This document shows, piece after piece, positions 24,379 through 34,238 of a stretch of DNA of 64,000 nucleotides. The notes beneath the pieces were generated by a model. The model searched no databases and was not told the DNA's origin. It was given only the letters and a program-made list of their open reading frames with translations. Origin of the DNA: Candidatus Binatia bacterium (GTDB lineage Bacteria; Vulcanimicrobiota; Vulcanimicrobiia; Vulcanimicrobiales; Vulcanimicrobiaceae); the NCBI GenBank assembly GCA_035544215.1, contig DATKHY010000007.1, positions 682,001-746,000 on the forward strand, given 5' to 3'. The translations under genes were made by a program, and so were the position numbers. Numbering within the stretch: position 1 is the stretch's first letter; the number at the start of each line of letters is the position of its first letter.

Positions 24379-25605
24379 GTGAATCAGGCGGCAGTGGAGC
24401 ACGTTGCGGTCACCGGAGTGGGAGTGGTTTCGCCGATAGGCTATACAGTCGAGTCGTTCTGGCGCAACTTGCTGGACGGGAGGCGCGCGATCGCACCGAT
24501 GGGCAATGGCGCGCGAGTCTCCGGCAACGCGCTGTGGGCGGCGGTTTCCGACGACTTCTTAGAGCACACGGGGCTCCCGCCGGGAGCGCTGCGCAACACC
24601 GATCGTTTCACACAGTACGCGATGGTGGCGACCGCGGCGGCGCTGCGCCGCGCGCGCTACGATCCTCCTGCCGAACGCACTGCGGTCATCATCGGCAACA
24701 CGATGGGCGGCTTTCCTCTCGTCGCGGATTCGCAGACACGCTTCGCCGAGGACGGCGGGCGCGCCGTCAGCCCAAAGCTGATGGCTCTCGTCATACCTAA
24801 CATGGCGAGCGCGTTCATCGCGATGCACTGGAACCTGCACGGCCCGCAGCTCGCGATCAGCACGGCGTGCGCGTCATCGCTCGACGCGATCGGTCTGGCC
24901 TCGGGAATGATCGAGCGCGGCGAGATCGACGCAGCGATCGCCGGCGGCAGCGAGACGCTCCTGAGCCCGCTGGTGTACGAGAGCCTCGTGCGCGCCGGCG
25001 CGCTGTCGCGCAACTCGGACGCCGACCGCGCGTCGCGGCCGTTCGACGTCGATCGCGACGGCTTCGTGATGGGCGACGGCGCCGCCGTGCTCGTGCTCGA
25101 GCGCGCGGAGCTGGCCGCGGCGCGAGGAGCCGAAATTCTTGCCCGCATCCGCGGATACGGATCGGTCGCGGACGGCTATCACATCACGTCGCCCGATCCG
25201 TCGGCAAAGTACGAGGTGATCGCAATGCGCAACGCGCTCGACCGCGCCGGCGACGCGGCGGAGGCCTGCCATGTGGTGTACGCGCACGCGACGGGAACGC
25301 TCGTGGGCGACGCCGCGGAAGCACGCGCTATCGACGGCGTCTATGCCGGCGACGGTGCAGTCGTCACGTCGATCAAGGGCCACATTGGACACAGCATGGC
25401 GAGCTCGGGCGCGATGTGCGCGATCGCGGGAATCGCGGGCATGCACGATTCGCTGATACCCCCGACGGTCGGAACGGAGCGGCTCGATCCTGCGACGCGC
25501 TTCGATCTGGTCAGGGCGCGTGCGCGCGCCCATTCGTATTCGGCCTTTCAAGTCAACGCCTTCGGCTTCGGCGGACAGAACGCGTCGCTCGTCGTATCAA
25601 GGTAG
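24379..25605 (+). CDS. Beta-ketoacyl synthase, FabF-like (stand-alone)
   Basis: A 408-residue condensing enzyme. It has the FabF-like triad: cysteine in AISTACASSLDAIG, histidine in VVYAHATGTLVGD and histidine in IKGHIGHSMASSG. The N-terminus VAVTGVGVVSPIGYTVESFW and the C-terminal FQVNAFGFGGQNASLVV are typical. No acyl carrier protein gene is nearby. It is the first gene of a tightly spaced operon with an EPSPS-like/CoA ligase fusion, and a ribosome-site-like TAGGACG precedes the next gene. In context I infer that it primes or elongates a chain from an unusual acyl-CoA. The GTG start is favoured over a TTG nine bases upstream. Confidence 0.88.
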   Translation: MNQAAVEHVAVTGVGVVSPIGYTVESFWRNLLDGRRAIAPMGNGARVSGNALWAAVSDDFLEHTGLPPGALRNTDRFTQYAMVATAAALRRARYDPPAERTAVIIGNTMGGFPLVADSQTRFAEDGGRAVSPKLMALVIPNMASAFIAMHWNLHGPQLAISTACASSLDAIGLASGMIERGEIDAAIAGGSETLLSPLVYESLVRAGALSRNSDADRASRPFDVDRDGFVMGDGAAVLVLERAELAAARGAEILARIRGYGSVADGYHITSPDPSAKYEVIAMRNALDRAGDAAEACHVVYAHATGTLVGDAAEARAIDGVYAGDGAVVTSIKGHIGHSMASSGAMCAIAGIAGMHDSLIPPTVGTERLDPATRFDLVRARARAHSYSAFQVNAFGFGGQNASLVVSR

Positions 25606-25612
25606 GACGCCG

Positions 25613-28600
25613 ATGAATCTCCTCGTCAAAGGAACGAGCGGACCGCTGACCGGCGAGGTCGAGGTTCCGAACTCGAAGTACCACGCGCACCGCGCGCTCA
25701 TCCTTGCGTCGCTTGCTCAAGGCACGAGCCGGATTCGCGGCCTGTCCGATGCGCGTCACGTGCAATACACGATGGACGTGCTGCGCGCGCTCGGCACGAA
25801 GATCGAAGTGGACGGTCAGACGTTGGTGGTCAGCGGCGGCCCCTATCACGTGAAACGCAAGGTCGTTTCGGTCGGTAGCTCCGGTTCGACGCTCTATTTC
25901 ATGATCGGTCTCGCGGCGCTCGCGGACGCGCCGATCACGCTGACCGCACAGAAGTACTTCCGTCGCCGTCCGGTCGGACCGCTCCTCGACGCGCTCGCGC
26001 ACATGGGCCTGCGTTTCGAATCGGCACGGGGGTGTCCGCCGATTGCGATCGAGCCGGGAAGGCCGCGCGGCGGGACGATCGTCATCCCCGGAACGCTGTC
26101 GCAGTGGATTTCCGGCCTGCTGCTGCTCGCGCCGTTCGCGCGGGAACGGACCGTGATCGAGGTCGAGGGCGAGCCGAACGAGCGGCCGTACATCGCGCTG
26201 ACGGCCGAGATGATGCGCGAGTTCAACCTGCACGTGCGCATCGCGCCCGACTTCCGGCGCTTCGAGGTGGAACCCGGTCAGACCGCGCGTCCCGCGACCG
26301 TCGAGCTCCCGCCCGACATCGGCTCAGCGGCGTTCGGACTCGCCGTTACCGCGATCCATCCGTCCGACGTGCTGTTCCGCGGCCTGCAGAAACTCCCAGG
26401 TGAGCTGCCGGATCATCCCGAGGGCGCGTTCTTGGACATCGTTGCCGATATGGGACTGCCGATGGCGTACGACGCGCACGCGCACGCTGTGCGGGTCCGG
26501 CATGACGGCATCGAGCTGCGCGCCGTGCACGTCGACTGCCGCGACATTCCCGACATGCTGCCGATCCTCTCGACGCTCGGCACGTTCGCTCGCGGCGAGA
26601 CGGTCCTCGAAAACATCGAGCACGTTCGCCTCAAGGAGTCGGATCGGGTCGCAGCGATGCTGCAGCTCAATCGCATGGGCGGCCGGCTCGAGCTCCACGC
26701 CGATCGTCTCGTCGTTCACGGCGTGTCGCAGCTCTTCGGCGCGAAGCTCTCCTCCTTCAACGATCACCGGATCCTGATGTCGCTCGCCGTCGCGGCCTCG
26801 CGCGCCGAGGGGCAGAGCACGCTGACCTATCCGAACGCGTATCGCATCTCGTATCCGCGCTTTCTGGATGCGATGCGCAGCATCGGCGTTCCCATGTCGA
26901 TCACCGACGGACCGGCGAACGGTCGTCACGACAAGCCAAAACCGCTTCTGTCGATGCTCAAGCCGGACCGCGCTGCAACGCTGACGCTCCCCGAGCTGCT
27001 GATCCGGCACGCCGGCGAGTCGCCGATGGAGCTGGCCGTGGTCGAGGCGCGCGACGGCGGCGACGCGACGCTCACGTGGGCGGAGCTGCGCGACAGGGTC
27101 GACCGCACGGCAATGTTGCTGCTGCAGCTCGGCGTGCGCCCGGGCGAGCCCGTCGCGTTCCAGCTGCCCAACTGCATCGAATTCGTTATCGTCGCGCTCG
27201 CGACGCTGCGAATCGGAGCGATCTGCTGTCCGCTGATGCCGATCTTCCGCGAGCGCGAGGTCGCCTTCTGCCTGCGGCGCTCGCGCGCGCGCGTGCTCTT
27301 CGTCCCGGACGAGGCGCGAGGCCGCCGGCACGCCGCCGAGATCGCCGCGATGCTCATCGAAGCCGCGGCCTTCAGGGGCAACCTGCCGCTGCAACTCGAG
27401 CACGTCGTCGTCTCGACGAGCGGCCGTCGGACCCATTCGCTTCCCGCGCCCGACAACGCCGACGGATCGGTGCAGTGGCTCCGCTTTCAAGAGGCGTTGG
27501 CGAACGTCGAAATCGACGCCGGGCTCCTCGACGCGCGGGGGGCCGCGCCGACCGCGCTCGCGCAGCTGCTCTTCACGTCGGGGACCTCGGGCGAGCCCAA
27601 GGGCGTGCTGCATCGCAACGACGTCTTGATGCGCGCCGCCGCGATGGAAGTCGAACACCTAGGGCTGTCGGGCGACGATCGAATCTTCGTTCCATCGCCG
27701 CTCGCGCATCAAACCGGTTTCCTGTACGGAATGTGGCTCGCGATCGTGATGGGCGTCCCTCAGATCCTGCAGTCGGTCTGGGACGCCCCGCGCGCACTCC
27801 GCGCGCTCAACGACTGGGACGGGACGTTCGTGCAAGCCGCGACTCCGTTCTTGGCCGACATGGTCAAGGCCGTCGAGGACGGTAACCGTCCGCCCGCGGC
27901 TCTGCGCATCTTCGTCGCCACCGGAGCGGCGGTGCCGCGGGGGCTGGCCGAACGGGCTACGCGCGTCCTGGGCACCGCGGTGTGCGGCGCGTGGGGCACG
28001 ACCGAGTCGTGTCTCGGGTCCCTCTCCGCGCCCGGGGACGAGGCCGCCAAGGTGTGGGGCACGGACGGCCGCGCGCTGCGCGGCATCGGCCTGCGCATCA
28101 CCGACCCGCAGGGACGCTCGCTTCCGGCCGGAGAGGAGGGCCACTTCGAGGTCCGCTCGCCGACGATGTTTGAGGGGTACGCCGACCATGCCGACTGGAC
28201 GGCGTCGGCGTTCACGAGCGACGGGTGGTTCCGAACCGGCGACCTCGGCGTCATGGACGAGTCCGGTTATATCCGCATCACGGGGCGGCTGCGCGACGTC
28301 ATCAATCGAGGCGGCGAAAAAATTCCCGTCGCGGAGGTCGAGCAGCTGCTCGGAGATCACCCCGCGATCGACGACGTCGCCATCGTTGCGATGCCGGACG
28401 CGCGACTCGGCGAGCGCGCGTGCGCGTTCGTCGTGCTGCGCCAGGGCGCGGGGCTCGATTTCGACCGGATGCAGCACTATCTCGACGCCTGCCAGGTCGC
28501 GAAACACTACTGGCCCGAGCGGCTCGAGATCGTGAACGAGCTGCCGCGAACGCCGTCCGGCAAGGTGCAAAAGTACGTACTTCGCGAGCGCGCCAAGAGC

Positions 28601-28639
28601 TTACGTCCGTCCCCGCGAGTCAAGGAGAAGATTTCTTGA
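25613..28639 (+). CDS. EPSP synthase-like/AMP-dependent acyl-CoA ligase fusion (AnsJK/PlmJK-like)
   Basis: One 1008-residue frame. Residues 1-435 are a 5-enolpyruvylshikimate-3-phosphate synthase fold: [49 protein letters not shown] (Lys341, Glu342, Arg345) and FNDHRILMS. Serine 23 of AroA is a tyrosine, and the PEP-binding arginine of GNSGTxxR is Tyr95 in GSSGSTLYF. Residues 450-1008 are an adenylate-forming ligase: [33 protein letters not shown], the [14 protein letters not shown] hinge and catalytic lysine in TPSGKVQKY. No stop or start lies between the domains. In Streptomyces cyclohexanecarboxyl-CoA genes these domains are adjacent or fused, so I infer activation and dehydration of shikimate-derived acids. 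Confidence 0.9.
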   Translation: MNLLVKGTSGPLTGEVEVPNSKYHAHRALILASLAQGTSRIRGLSDARHVQYTMDVLRALGTKIEVDGQTLVVSGGPYHVKRKVVSVGSSGSTLYFMIGLAALADAPITLTAQKYFRRRPVGPLLDALAHMGLRFESARGCPPIAIEPGRPRGGTIVIPGTLSQWISGLLLLAPFARERTVIEVEGEPNERPYIALTAEMMREFNLHVRIAPDFRRFEVEPGQTARPATVELPPDIGSAAFGLAVTAIHPSDVLFRGLQKLPGELPDHPEGAFLDIVADMGLPMAYDAHAHAVRVRHDGIELRAVHVDCRDIPDMLPILSTLGTFARGETVLENIEHVRLKESDRVAAMLQLNRMGGRLELHADRLVVHGVSQLFGAKLSSFNDHRILMSLAVAASRAEGQSTLTYPNAYRISYPRFLDAMRSIGVPMSITDGPANGRHDKPKPLLSMLKPDRAATLTLPELLIRHAGESPMELAVVEARDGGDATLTWAELRDRVDRTAMLLLQLGVRPGEPVAFQLPNCIEFVIVALATLRIGAICCPLMPIFREREVAFCLRRSRARVLFVPDEARGRRHAAEIAAMLIEAAAFRGNLPLQLEHVVVSTSGRRTHSLPAPDNADGSVQWLRFQEALANVEIDAGLLDARGAAPTALAQLLFTSGTSGEPKGVLHRNDVLMRAAAMEVEHLGLSGDDRIFVPSPLAHQTGFLYGMWLAIVMGVPQILQSVWDAPRALRALNDWDGTFVQAATPFLADMVKAVEDGNRPPAALRIFVATGAAVPRGLAERATRVLGTAVCGAWGTTESCLGSLSAPGDEAAKVWGTDGRALRGIGLRITDPQGRSLPAGEEGHFEVRSPTMFEGYADHADWTASAFTSDGWFRTGDLGVMDESGYIRITGRLRDVINRGGEKIPVAEVEQLLGDHPAIDDVAIVAMPDARLGERACAFVVLRQGAGLDFDRMQHYLDACQVAKHYWPERLEIVNELPRTPSGKVQKYVLRERAKSLRPSPRVKEKIS

Positions 28640-29811
28640 AACAACTCGAGCGCGCCGGCGTCTTCGACGAGGCCTCGTTCGCGCGTTTGAAGGAAGAGAT
28701 CGCGGCATACGTCGCGGGCCCGGCGGAAGCGTGGGCGTCGCGAATCGAAGCGGAGAGGCGCGTGCCCCTCGAGCTCTGGGACGAACTGCGCGCGCGCGGC
28801 TACCTCTCGCTGGCTGCGCCCGCGGCATACGGCGGCCGCGAGATCCCGTTCCTACGGTACTTGGAACTCATCGAACTCTTCTCGATGTCGCACGCATCGG
28901 TCCGCATGATCGTGCACGTCGTCAACGGCACATGGCGCGCCATGGATCGCTTTGCGACGCCGGAGCAGCGCCGCAAATTCGTCATCCCGTCGGTCAAGGG
29001 CGAAATCAAAATCGCCTTCACGCTGACCGAGCCGACCGCTGGAACGGGCGCGGATCTGCGTTGCAGCGTCGTGCGCGAGGGCGAAACGTACTACCTGAGC
29101 GGCGAGAAGCACCTCATCACGTTCGGGACGATCTGCGATCACTGGCTGCTCTTCGCGCGCACGGCCGGAACGCGCGGGGCCGAAGGTACCGTCGCGCTCC
29201 TCGTCGACCGGAACGCGCCGGGCGCCACCGTGACCGCCATGGAGGAGTCGATGGGCGTGCGCGGCACCGATCACGCGCGCCTGAGCTTCGATCGCGCGCC
29301 GGTTCCCGTCGCGAATCGGCTGGGAGCCGAAGGCGACGGATTAGCGGTCGCGCTCGGCGGATTCCTGACACCGAGCCGCATCTCGGTGGCGATGAGCTGC
29401 GTCGGATTGGCGCGGCGCGCACAGGACCTGGCTATGGCGTACGCCGCCAGACGCGAGACGTTCGGCAAGAAGCTCGAGCAGCGCCAGGCGATCCGCTTCA
29501 TGCTTGCCGAGAACGCTACCGACATCGAGGCGGCGCGGCAGCTCGTGCTTCACGCCGCGCGGCGGTGGGAAGCCGGCGCAGCGGATGCCGCGATGCTCTC
29601 TTCGATGTCGAAGCTGCAGGCCGTCGAGATGCTGACCCGTGTGACCGACAAGGCGCTCCAGATCCACGGCGGGATCGGCTTCTGGCAGCCGAATGCGATC
29701 GAGCGCGTCTACCGCGACGCGCGTGCACAGCGTTTCGAAGAGGGGACGAACGAGATTCAGAAGACCGTCATCGCCCGCGAGCTCATCGACGGCGGAGGAA
29801 GGGATACGTGA
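28636..29811 (+). CDS. Acyl-CoA dehydrogenase family protein (AnsL/PlmL-like)
   Basis: 391-residue FAD flavoprotein. [63 protein letters not shown] and [14 protein letters not shown] are the usual acyl-CoA dehydrogenase blocks, with the catalytic glutamate in FEEGTNE. The start is TTG, overlapping the ligase stop as TTGA, with a strong AAGGAGAAG ribosome site five bases before it. That site also shows the true start is not downstream. In the proposed cyclohexanecarboxyl-CoA route it would act on a cyclohexenyl-CoA intermediate; a beta-oxidation role is the alternative. Confidence 0.92.
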   Translation: MKQLERAGVFDEASFARLKEEIAAYVAGPAEAWASRIEAERRVPLELWDELRARGYLSLAAPAAYGGREIPFLRYLELIELFSMSHASVRMIVHVVNGTWRAMDRFATPEQRRKFVIPSVKGEIKIAFTLTEPTAGTGADLRCSVVREGETYYLSGEKHLITFGTICDHWLLFARTAGTRGAEGTVALLVDRNAPGATVTAMEESMGVRGTDHARLSFDRAPVPVANRLGAEGDGLAVALGGFLTPSRISVAMSCVGLARRAQDLAMAYAARRETFGKKLEQRQAIRFMLAENATDIEAARQLVLHAARRWEAGAADAAMLSSMSKLQAVEMLTRVTDKALQIHGGIGFWQPNAIERVYRDARAQRFEEGTNEIQKTVIARELIDGGGRDT

Positions 29812-30611
29812 AACGCTTCGAAGCGAAGGTATCGCTCATCACCGGCAGCTCACGCGGAATCGGCCGAGCGTTGGCGCTCACGCTCGCGCGTGAAGGCGCT
29901 TCGGTGGTCGTCAACTACCAGCGCAACGCCGAGATGGCGGAGCAGGCCGTGCGTGAGATCGAGGCGCTGGGCTCGCGCGCGATCGCCGTGCAGGCGAACA
30001 TGGAGAGCACCGAGGATATCGATCGCCTCTTCGAATGCGTCGACGCAGAGTTCGGACGCCTCGATCACTTCGTTTCCAACGCCGCCGCCAGCTCGTTCAA
30101 GAAGATCGCCGACTTGAAGGCGCACAACCTGGACCGCTCGTTCGACCTCAACGTCCGTGCCTTCGTCCTGGGCGCGCAGCGCGCCGTCAAACTCATGAAG
30201 CGCGGCGGCCGGATAGCGGTGCTCTCAAGCTATGGGAGTATCCGCGCGTACCCGACGTACGCGAACCTCGGCTCGAACAAGGCAGCCATCGAGGCGTGGG
30301 TCCGCTACATGGCCGTGGAGTTCGCGCCGGGCGGCATCAACGTCAACGCCGTCAACGGGGGGCTCATCGACACGGAATCGTGCGCGTACTTCTATCAAAA
30401 CGTCGCGGGCATGGCCCCGATCGAGTCCGTCCTGTCCAAGATCCCGAAGGGCCGAATGGGTACTACGCAAGAGGTCGCCGACACGATCGCGTTTCTGCTC
30501 GCGCCGGAGTCCGAGTACATCACCGGCCAGACGATCCGCGTGGACGGCGGCTTGAGCGTGATCGCTCCGCCGTTTTACGCCGACGTGTCTCCGCCGCTTT
30601 CGCTCAGCTAG
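29808..30611 (+). CDS. SDR enoyl reductase, FabL/ChcA-like
   Basis: 267-residue short-chain dehydrogenase/reductase. The cofactor motif is [13 protein letters not shown] and NAAA follows. The catalytic pair is YANLGSNK, a Y-x6-K arrangement typical of enoyl reductases (FabI/FabL) rather than ketoreductases (Y-x3-K). [14 protein letters not shown] and [12 protein letters not shown] are FabL-like. I therefore infer reduction of an enoyl thioester, as in 1-cyclohexenylcarbonyl-CoA reductase (ChcA). The GTG start overlaps the dehydrogenase stop (GTGA), with GGAGGAAGGG just upstream. Confidence 0.9.
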   Translation: MKRFEAKVSLITGSSRGIGRALALTLAREGASVVVNYQRNAEMAEQAVREIEALGSRAIAVQANMESTEDIDRLFECVDAEFGRLDHFVSNAAASSFKKIADLKAHNLDRSFDLNVRAFVLGAQRAVKLMKRGGRIAVLSSYGSIRAYPTYANLGSNKAAIEAWVRYMAVEFAPGGINVNAVNGGLIDTESCAYFYQNVAGMAPIESVLSKIPKGRMGTTQEVADTIAFLLAPESEYITGQTIRVDGGLSVIAPPFYADVSPPLSLS

Positions 30612-30624
30612 GAAGCTCTCAGGA

Positions 30625-32673
30625 GTGGCATCGAGCGACTCGTTCGCGCACGCACTCCGCCCGGGCACGATCGGCGGGCTGGCGCTGCGCAATCGCATCA
30701 TCATGGGCTCGATGCACATGGGCATCGAGTCCGACGGTCCCGCCCTCGCGGCGTTCTACGCCGAACGCGCGCGCGGAGGCGTCGGGCTGATCGTCACGGG
30801 CGGATCCTCGGTGAGCCGCGTCGGCGCAGGCGGCTGCAACTACAGCTTCGTCAACGACGCGGATAGCGAACCGGCGCTTCGCGCGGCGGCCGAGGCCGTG
30901 CACGACGCCGGCGGGCGCATCGCCTTGCAGCTGTTCCACGCCGGTCGATACGCGTACTTCGCGTCGTTCGGGCTGCAGCCCGTCGCTCCGTCCGCCGTCG
31001 CATCGCGCTTCTCCCCCGACCCGCCGCGCGCGATGGACGATGCCGACATCCGCGAGACGATCGGCGACTTCGCGCGCGGGGCAATCCGCGCTCGCGAGCT
31101 CGGATTCGACGCCGTTGAGGTGATGGCGTCGGAGGGCTATCTGCTCAACCAGTTCCTTTCGCCGCTCACCAATCGGCGCGACGACTTCTGGGGTGGCGAT
31201 CTCGAACGGCGGATGAATCTCCCGCGCGCGGTGCTGCGCGAGATCCGAGCCGGCGTCGGCCGCGATTTTCCCGTGATCTTCCGCATCTCCGGCGCCGACC
31301 TGATGACCGGCTCCACGACGCAAACCGAGACGCTGCGCTTCGCGACCGCGCTGGCATCCGACGGCGTCGACGCGCTCAACGTCGGCATCGGTTGGCACGA
31401 GTCGTCGATACCGACCGTGCAGCAGATCGTGCCGAGCGGAGTCTGGGTGCGCTTCGCCGCCGCCGTCAAGCGCGCCGTGGGCGACCTGCCGGTGATCGCC
31501 AGCAATCGCATCAGCAGCCTGGCCGCCGCGGAAGACGTACTCGCCGCGGGCAGCGCCGACTTCGTCTCGATGGCGCGGCCGTTTCTGGCGGACGCTGCGA
31601 TCGTCGCCAAGTCCGCGCAGCCGCAGCTGGTCAACACCTGCATCGCTTGCAACCAGGCCTGCATCGACCAATCTCTCATCGACGCGCCGGTTTCGTGCAT
31701 GGTCAACCCGCGCGCCGGGCGCGAGCGCGAGTTTCCGGAGATTCCGGTGCCCGCAGATCGGGCGCGCCGGTTCGCTGTGATCGGCGGCGGACCCGCCGGA
31801 ATGGAGGCCGCCCGTGCTCTCGCGGCGCTCGGTCATCGCGTCGAGCTGTTCGAGGCCGACGGCGAGCTCGGCGGCCAGTTTCGCATGGCGCGTCGGATTC
31901 CGGGAAAGCGCGACTTCGGCGAGACGATTCGTTACTTCGCGAACGAGCTGCCGCGTCTAGGCGTCGCGCTTCGCCTGAACCGGCGCGTCGCCGGCGCCGC
32001 GGCGCTGCGCGGCTTCGATGCGGTCGTGCTCGCGACCGGCGTCGTCCCGCGCGCCGCGCGCGTCGCCGGCAGCGATCTGCCGCTCGTCGTCTCGTACGCC
32101 GATCTTCTTCTGCACGATCCTGAAGTGGGCGAACGCGTGGCCATCGTCGGCGCTGGCGGCATCGGCGTCGACGTCGCGCACTACCTGAGTTTCGGCGAAT
32201 CCGACGTCGACGAGGGCACGCGCTTCCTCTACGAACAGGGCCTCGCCGCGCCGCCGGACGGTGCGCTCGTCGTAACCGGTCGAAAGCGCGTCGCGCTGAT
32301 GCGCCGCGGGGCGACGATCGGCGAGCGCATCGGCAAGACGACTCGCTGGGCCGTGCTGCGCGCGCTGCGAGCCGCGGGCGTCGAGAGCTACACGGGCGTC
32401 ACCTACGACGCCATAGTGTCCGGGGGCGTCCGTATCCGCGACGAGGAGGGCAACCGGCGAACGATCGCGGTGGACACCGTCGTCATCGCAGCGGGTCAGG
32501 AGCGCAACAACGCGCTCGTGCCGGAGCTTTCTGAGCTCGGCTTGCCTTATCGCGTCGTGGGCGGCGCCAAGGACGCCGCCGAGCTCAATGCGGTGCGCGC
32601 GTTCGACGAGGGCCTGCGCGCGGCATACGAGCTCTCCCGGGAGGTCCGCTCGGCAAGCCGGGCTCACGCATAG
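30625..32673 (+). CDS. NADH:flavin oxidoreductase, FadH/2,4-dienoyl-CoA reductase-like (AnsM/PlmM-like)
   Basis: 682 residues, the size of E. coli FadH. An N-terminal Old Yellow Enzyme barrel (RNRIIMGSMHMG, EVMASEGYLLNQFLSPLTN, DFVSMARPFL) is followed by the iron-sulfur motif CIACNQACIDQ with a fourth cysteine in SCMVNP, then FAD/NAD domains (AVIGGGPAGMEAARAL, VAIVGAGGIGVDVA). Such enzymes reduce 2,4-dienoyl-CoA. The GTG start has GGAAGCTCTCAGGA upstream, 13 bases after the SDR stop. It completes the five-gene operon; here a cyclohexadienyl-CoA would be the inferred substrate. The 3' end overlaps the convergent permease gene by 10 bases. Confidence 0.92.
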   Translation: MASSDSFAHALRPGTIGGLALRNRIIMGSMHMGIESDGPALAAFYAERARGGVGLIVTGGSSVSRVGAGGCNYSFVNDADSEPALRAAAEAVHDAGGRIALQLFHAGRYAYFASFGLQPVAPSAVASRFSPDPPRAMDDADIRETIGDFARGAIRARELGFDAVEVMASEGYLLNQFLSPLTNRRDDFWGGDLERRMNLPRAVLREIRAGVGRDFPVIFRISGADLMTGSTTQTETLRFATALASDGVDALNVGIGWHESSIPTVQQIVPSGVWVRFAAAVKRAVGDLPVIASNRISSLAAAEDVLAAGSADFVSMARPFLADAAIVAKSAQPQLVNTCIACNQACIDQSLIDAPVSCMVNPRAGREREFPEIPVPADRARRFAVIGGGPAGMEAARALAALGHRVELFEADGELGGQFRMARRIPGKRDFGETIRYFANELPRLGVALRLNRRVAGAAALRGFDAVVLATGVVPRAARVAGSDLPLVVSYADLLLHDPEVGERVAIVGAGGIGVDVAHYLSFGESDVDEGTRFLYEQGLAAPPDGALVVTGRKRVALMRRGATIGERIGKTTRWAVLRALRAAGVESYTGVTYDAIVSGGVRIRDEEGNRRTIAVDTVVIAAGQERNNALVPELSELGLPYRVVGGAKDAAELNAVRAFDEGLRAAYELSREVRSASRAHA

Positions 32674-33407
32674 CGCGTGCGTTCGTCACGCCGGTATCCA
32701 AGCGCGGCGGCAGCGGCGAAGAGCGCCGCGTAGGCGACGAGTCCGGCGAGAGCGTGCGTCGCATCCGCGCCGGTCGTGACGCTCCACAGCAGATCGGCGA
32801 ACTGCCGCGTTGGGAGACACGGCGAGATTGCCGCGACCACGCGCGGCAGCTCCTGCGGCGGCATCCACAATCCGCCGCCGTATGCGAGCAGCAAATTGAG
32901 CGCCGTCGCGATCGGCACCGCGGCCCGAGCCGACGTCCAGTAGCCGATCGTGATGCCGATCAGCACGAACGGAACGCCGCCCGCGAGCGAGTAGATCGCT
33001 ACGCGCAGCCATTGTACGGCCGTGAGGTCGATCGGCGTGAACGCGCGCGCCACCAATGCGACGATCGCCGCCGTCAAGAAGCCGAAGAGCACGGCCGTTA
33101 CGATCCGCGCGCCGAAGCGCACGCCGGCGGAGACGGGCAACGTCCGGTTGTACCGCTCCCACGGGCGGCCACGCTCCTGCGCGATCCCGACGCCGAACTG
33201 ATAGAGCGTGACGCCGACGATCGCAAACGCCATGAAGGCGAGCGTCGTTAAGTCCGCGGCTTCCGCGCGAGTCCGCGCGAACGGCAGGGCAAACAGCGCG
33301 TAGAACATCGCCGGGAAAAGAACGGTTGGCACGACGTAACCGGGCCAGCGCAGCAGATCGAGGAATTGGACGCGCGTGTGAGCGCGCAGCAGCGCGACGG
33401 AGTTCAT
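32664..33407 (-). CDS. ABC-2 type transporter permease
   Basis: 247 residues, six predicted helices, ABC-2 family. It begins LLRAHTRVQFLDLLRWPGYVVPTVLFPAMFYALFALPF and ends with a charged RRDERTRYA. GIAQERGRPWERYNRTLPVSAG is the cytoplasmic loop typical of these exporters. The ATG overlaps the stop of the upstream ATPase gene (four bases). It is the last gene of a five-gene operon. Substrate unknown. Confidence 0.88.
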   Translation of the reverse strand: MNSVALLRAHTRVQFLDLLRWPGYVVPTVLFPAMFYALFALPFARTRAEAADLTTLAFMAFAIVGVTLYQFGVGIAQERGRPWERYNRTLPVSAGVRFGARIVTAVLFGFLTAAIVALVARAFTPIDLTAVQWLRVAIYSLAGGVPFVLIGITIGYWTSARAAVPIATALNLLLAYGGGLWMPPQELPRVVAAISPCLPTRQFADLLWSVTTGADATHALAGLVAYAALFAAAAALGYRRDERTRYA

Positions 33408-34225
33408 GCATGACCTCCGGTGAGCGAGAGAAAGGCCTCTTCGAGCGACGGTGCTGCGATCTCCAAATCGGAGAATGCGATGCCGCTCGTCACGAGTTCG
33501 CGAACGTACGCATCCGAGTCGGTCGCGTTCACGACGATCTGCCCGTCCGATCCGACGTAACTCAGCCGCCGCGTGCCCATCCGCGCGCGCAGCGCCCGCG
33601 GATCGCCGTCGAAACGCACGGCGCCGTTGTCGATAACGACGATCCGTGAGGCGAGCGCCTGGGCCTCTTCCAGGTAATGCGTCGTGAAAAGGATCGAGCG
33701 GTGCTCGCTCGCGCGGCGCACGACGTCCCAGAGGTTGCGGCGCGACTCTACGTCGAGCCCGGTCGTCGGCTCGTCGAGCACTACGAGCTCGGGGCGCCCA
33801 ACGAACGCCAGCGCGACCGCCAGGCGGCGCGACTGTCCTTGCGAGAGCGTTCCCGCGCGCCGCCCCGCCAGCGGCGTGAGGCCGAACGTCTCGAGCGCTT
33901 CGGATATTGGCGCCGCGTTCGGGTAGTGCCGCGCGACGTATGCCGCGATCTCGTTGACGCGCAGCATGTCGGGAAAGCCGCTCTCCTGCGGCGTCACGCC
34001 GAGGCGCCGCCGAACGTCGACGCTGCGCGGCGAGCGCCCGAAGAGCCGCACCTCGCCGGAATCGCAGCTGCGCAGACCCACCGCGATCTCTAGTGCCGTG
34101 GTCTTGCCCGCGCCGTTGGGCCCGAGCAGCGCGACGATCTCGCCGCGCTTCACGGCGAACGAGAGCGCGTCCAGCGCGCGAACTTCCCCGTACGACTTGT
34201 CGACGCGATCGAACTCTAAGATCAC
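33404..34225 (-). CDS. ABC transporter ATPase
   Basis: About 273 residues from the GTG giving MILEFDRVDKSYGEVRALD. Walker A GPNGAGKTTALE, signature LSQGQSRRLAVALAF, Walker B LVVLDEPTTGLD and the switch region FTTHYLEEAQAL are complete. It pairs with the permease to form an ABC-2 exporter. The longer frame upstream would overlap the regulator gene and has no ABC character, so it was rejected. Thirteen bases separate it from the regulator stop. Confidence 0.92.
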   Translation of the reverse strand: MILEFDRVDKSYGEVRALDALSFAVKRGEIVALLGPNGAGKTTALEIAVGLRSCDSGEVRLFGRSPRSVDVRRRLGVTPQESGFPDMLRVNEIAAYVARHYPNAAPISEALETFGLTPLAGRRAGTLSQGQSRRLAVALAFVGRPELVVLDEPTTGLDVESRRNLWDVVRRASEHRSILFTTHYLEEAQALASRIVVIDNGAVRFDGDPRALRARMGTRRLSYVGSDGQIVVNATDSDAYVRELVTSGIAFSDLEIAAPSLEEAFLSLTGGHA

Positions 34226-34238
34226 GTTGTGTTCCTCA

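Noticed and set aside
24379-32673. Reading the ligase, dehydrogenase and FadH genes as a fatty acid beta-oxidation or cyclohexanoate degradation operon
   Set aside because: No enoyl-CoA hydratase, thiolase or ring hydrolase is present, while an EPSPS-like fusion and a ketoacyl synthase are; biosynthesis explains all five genes better.
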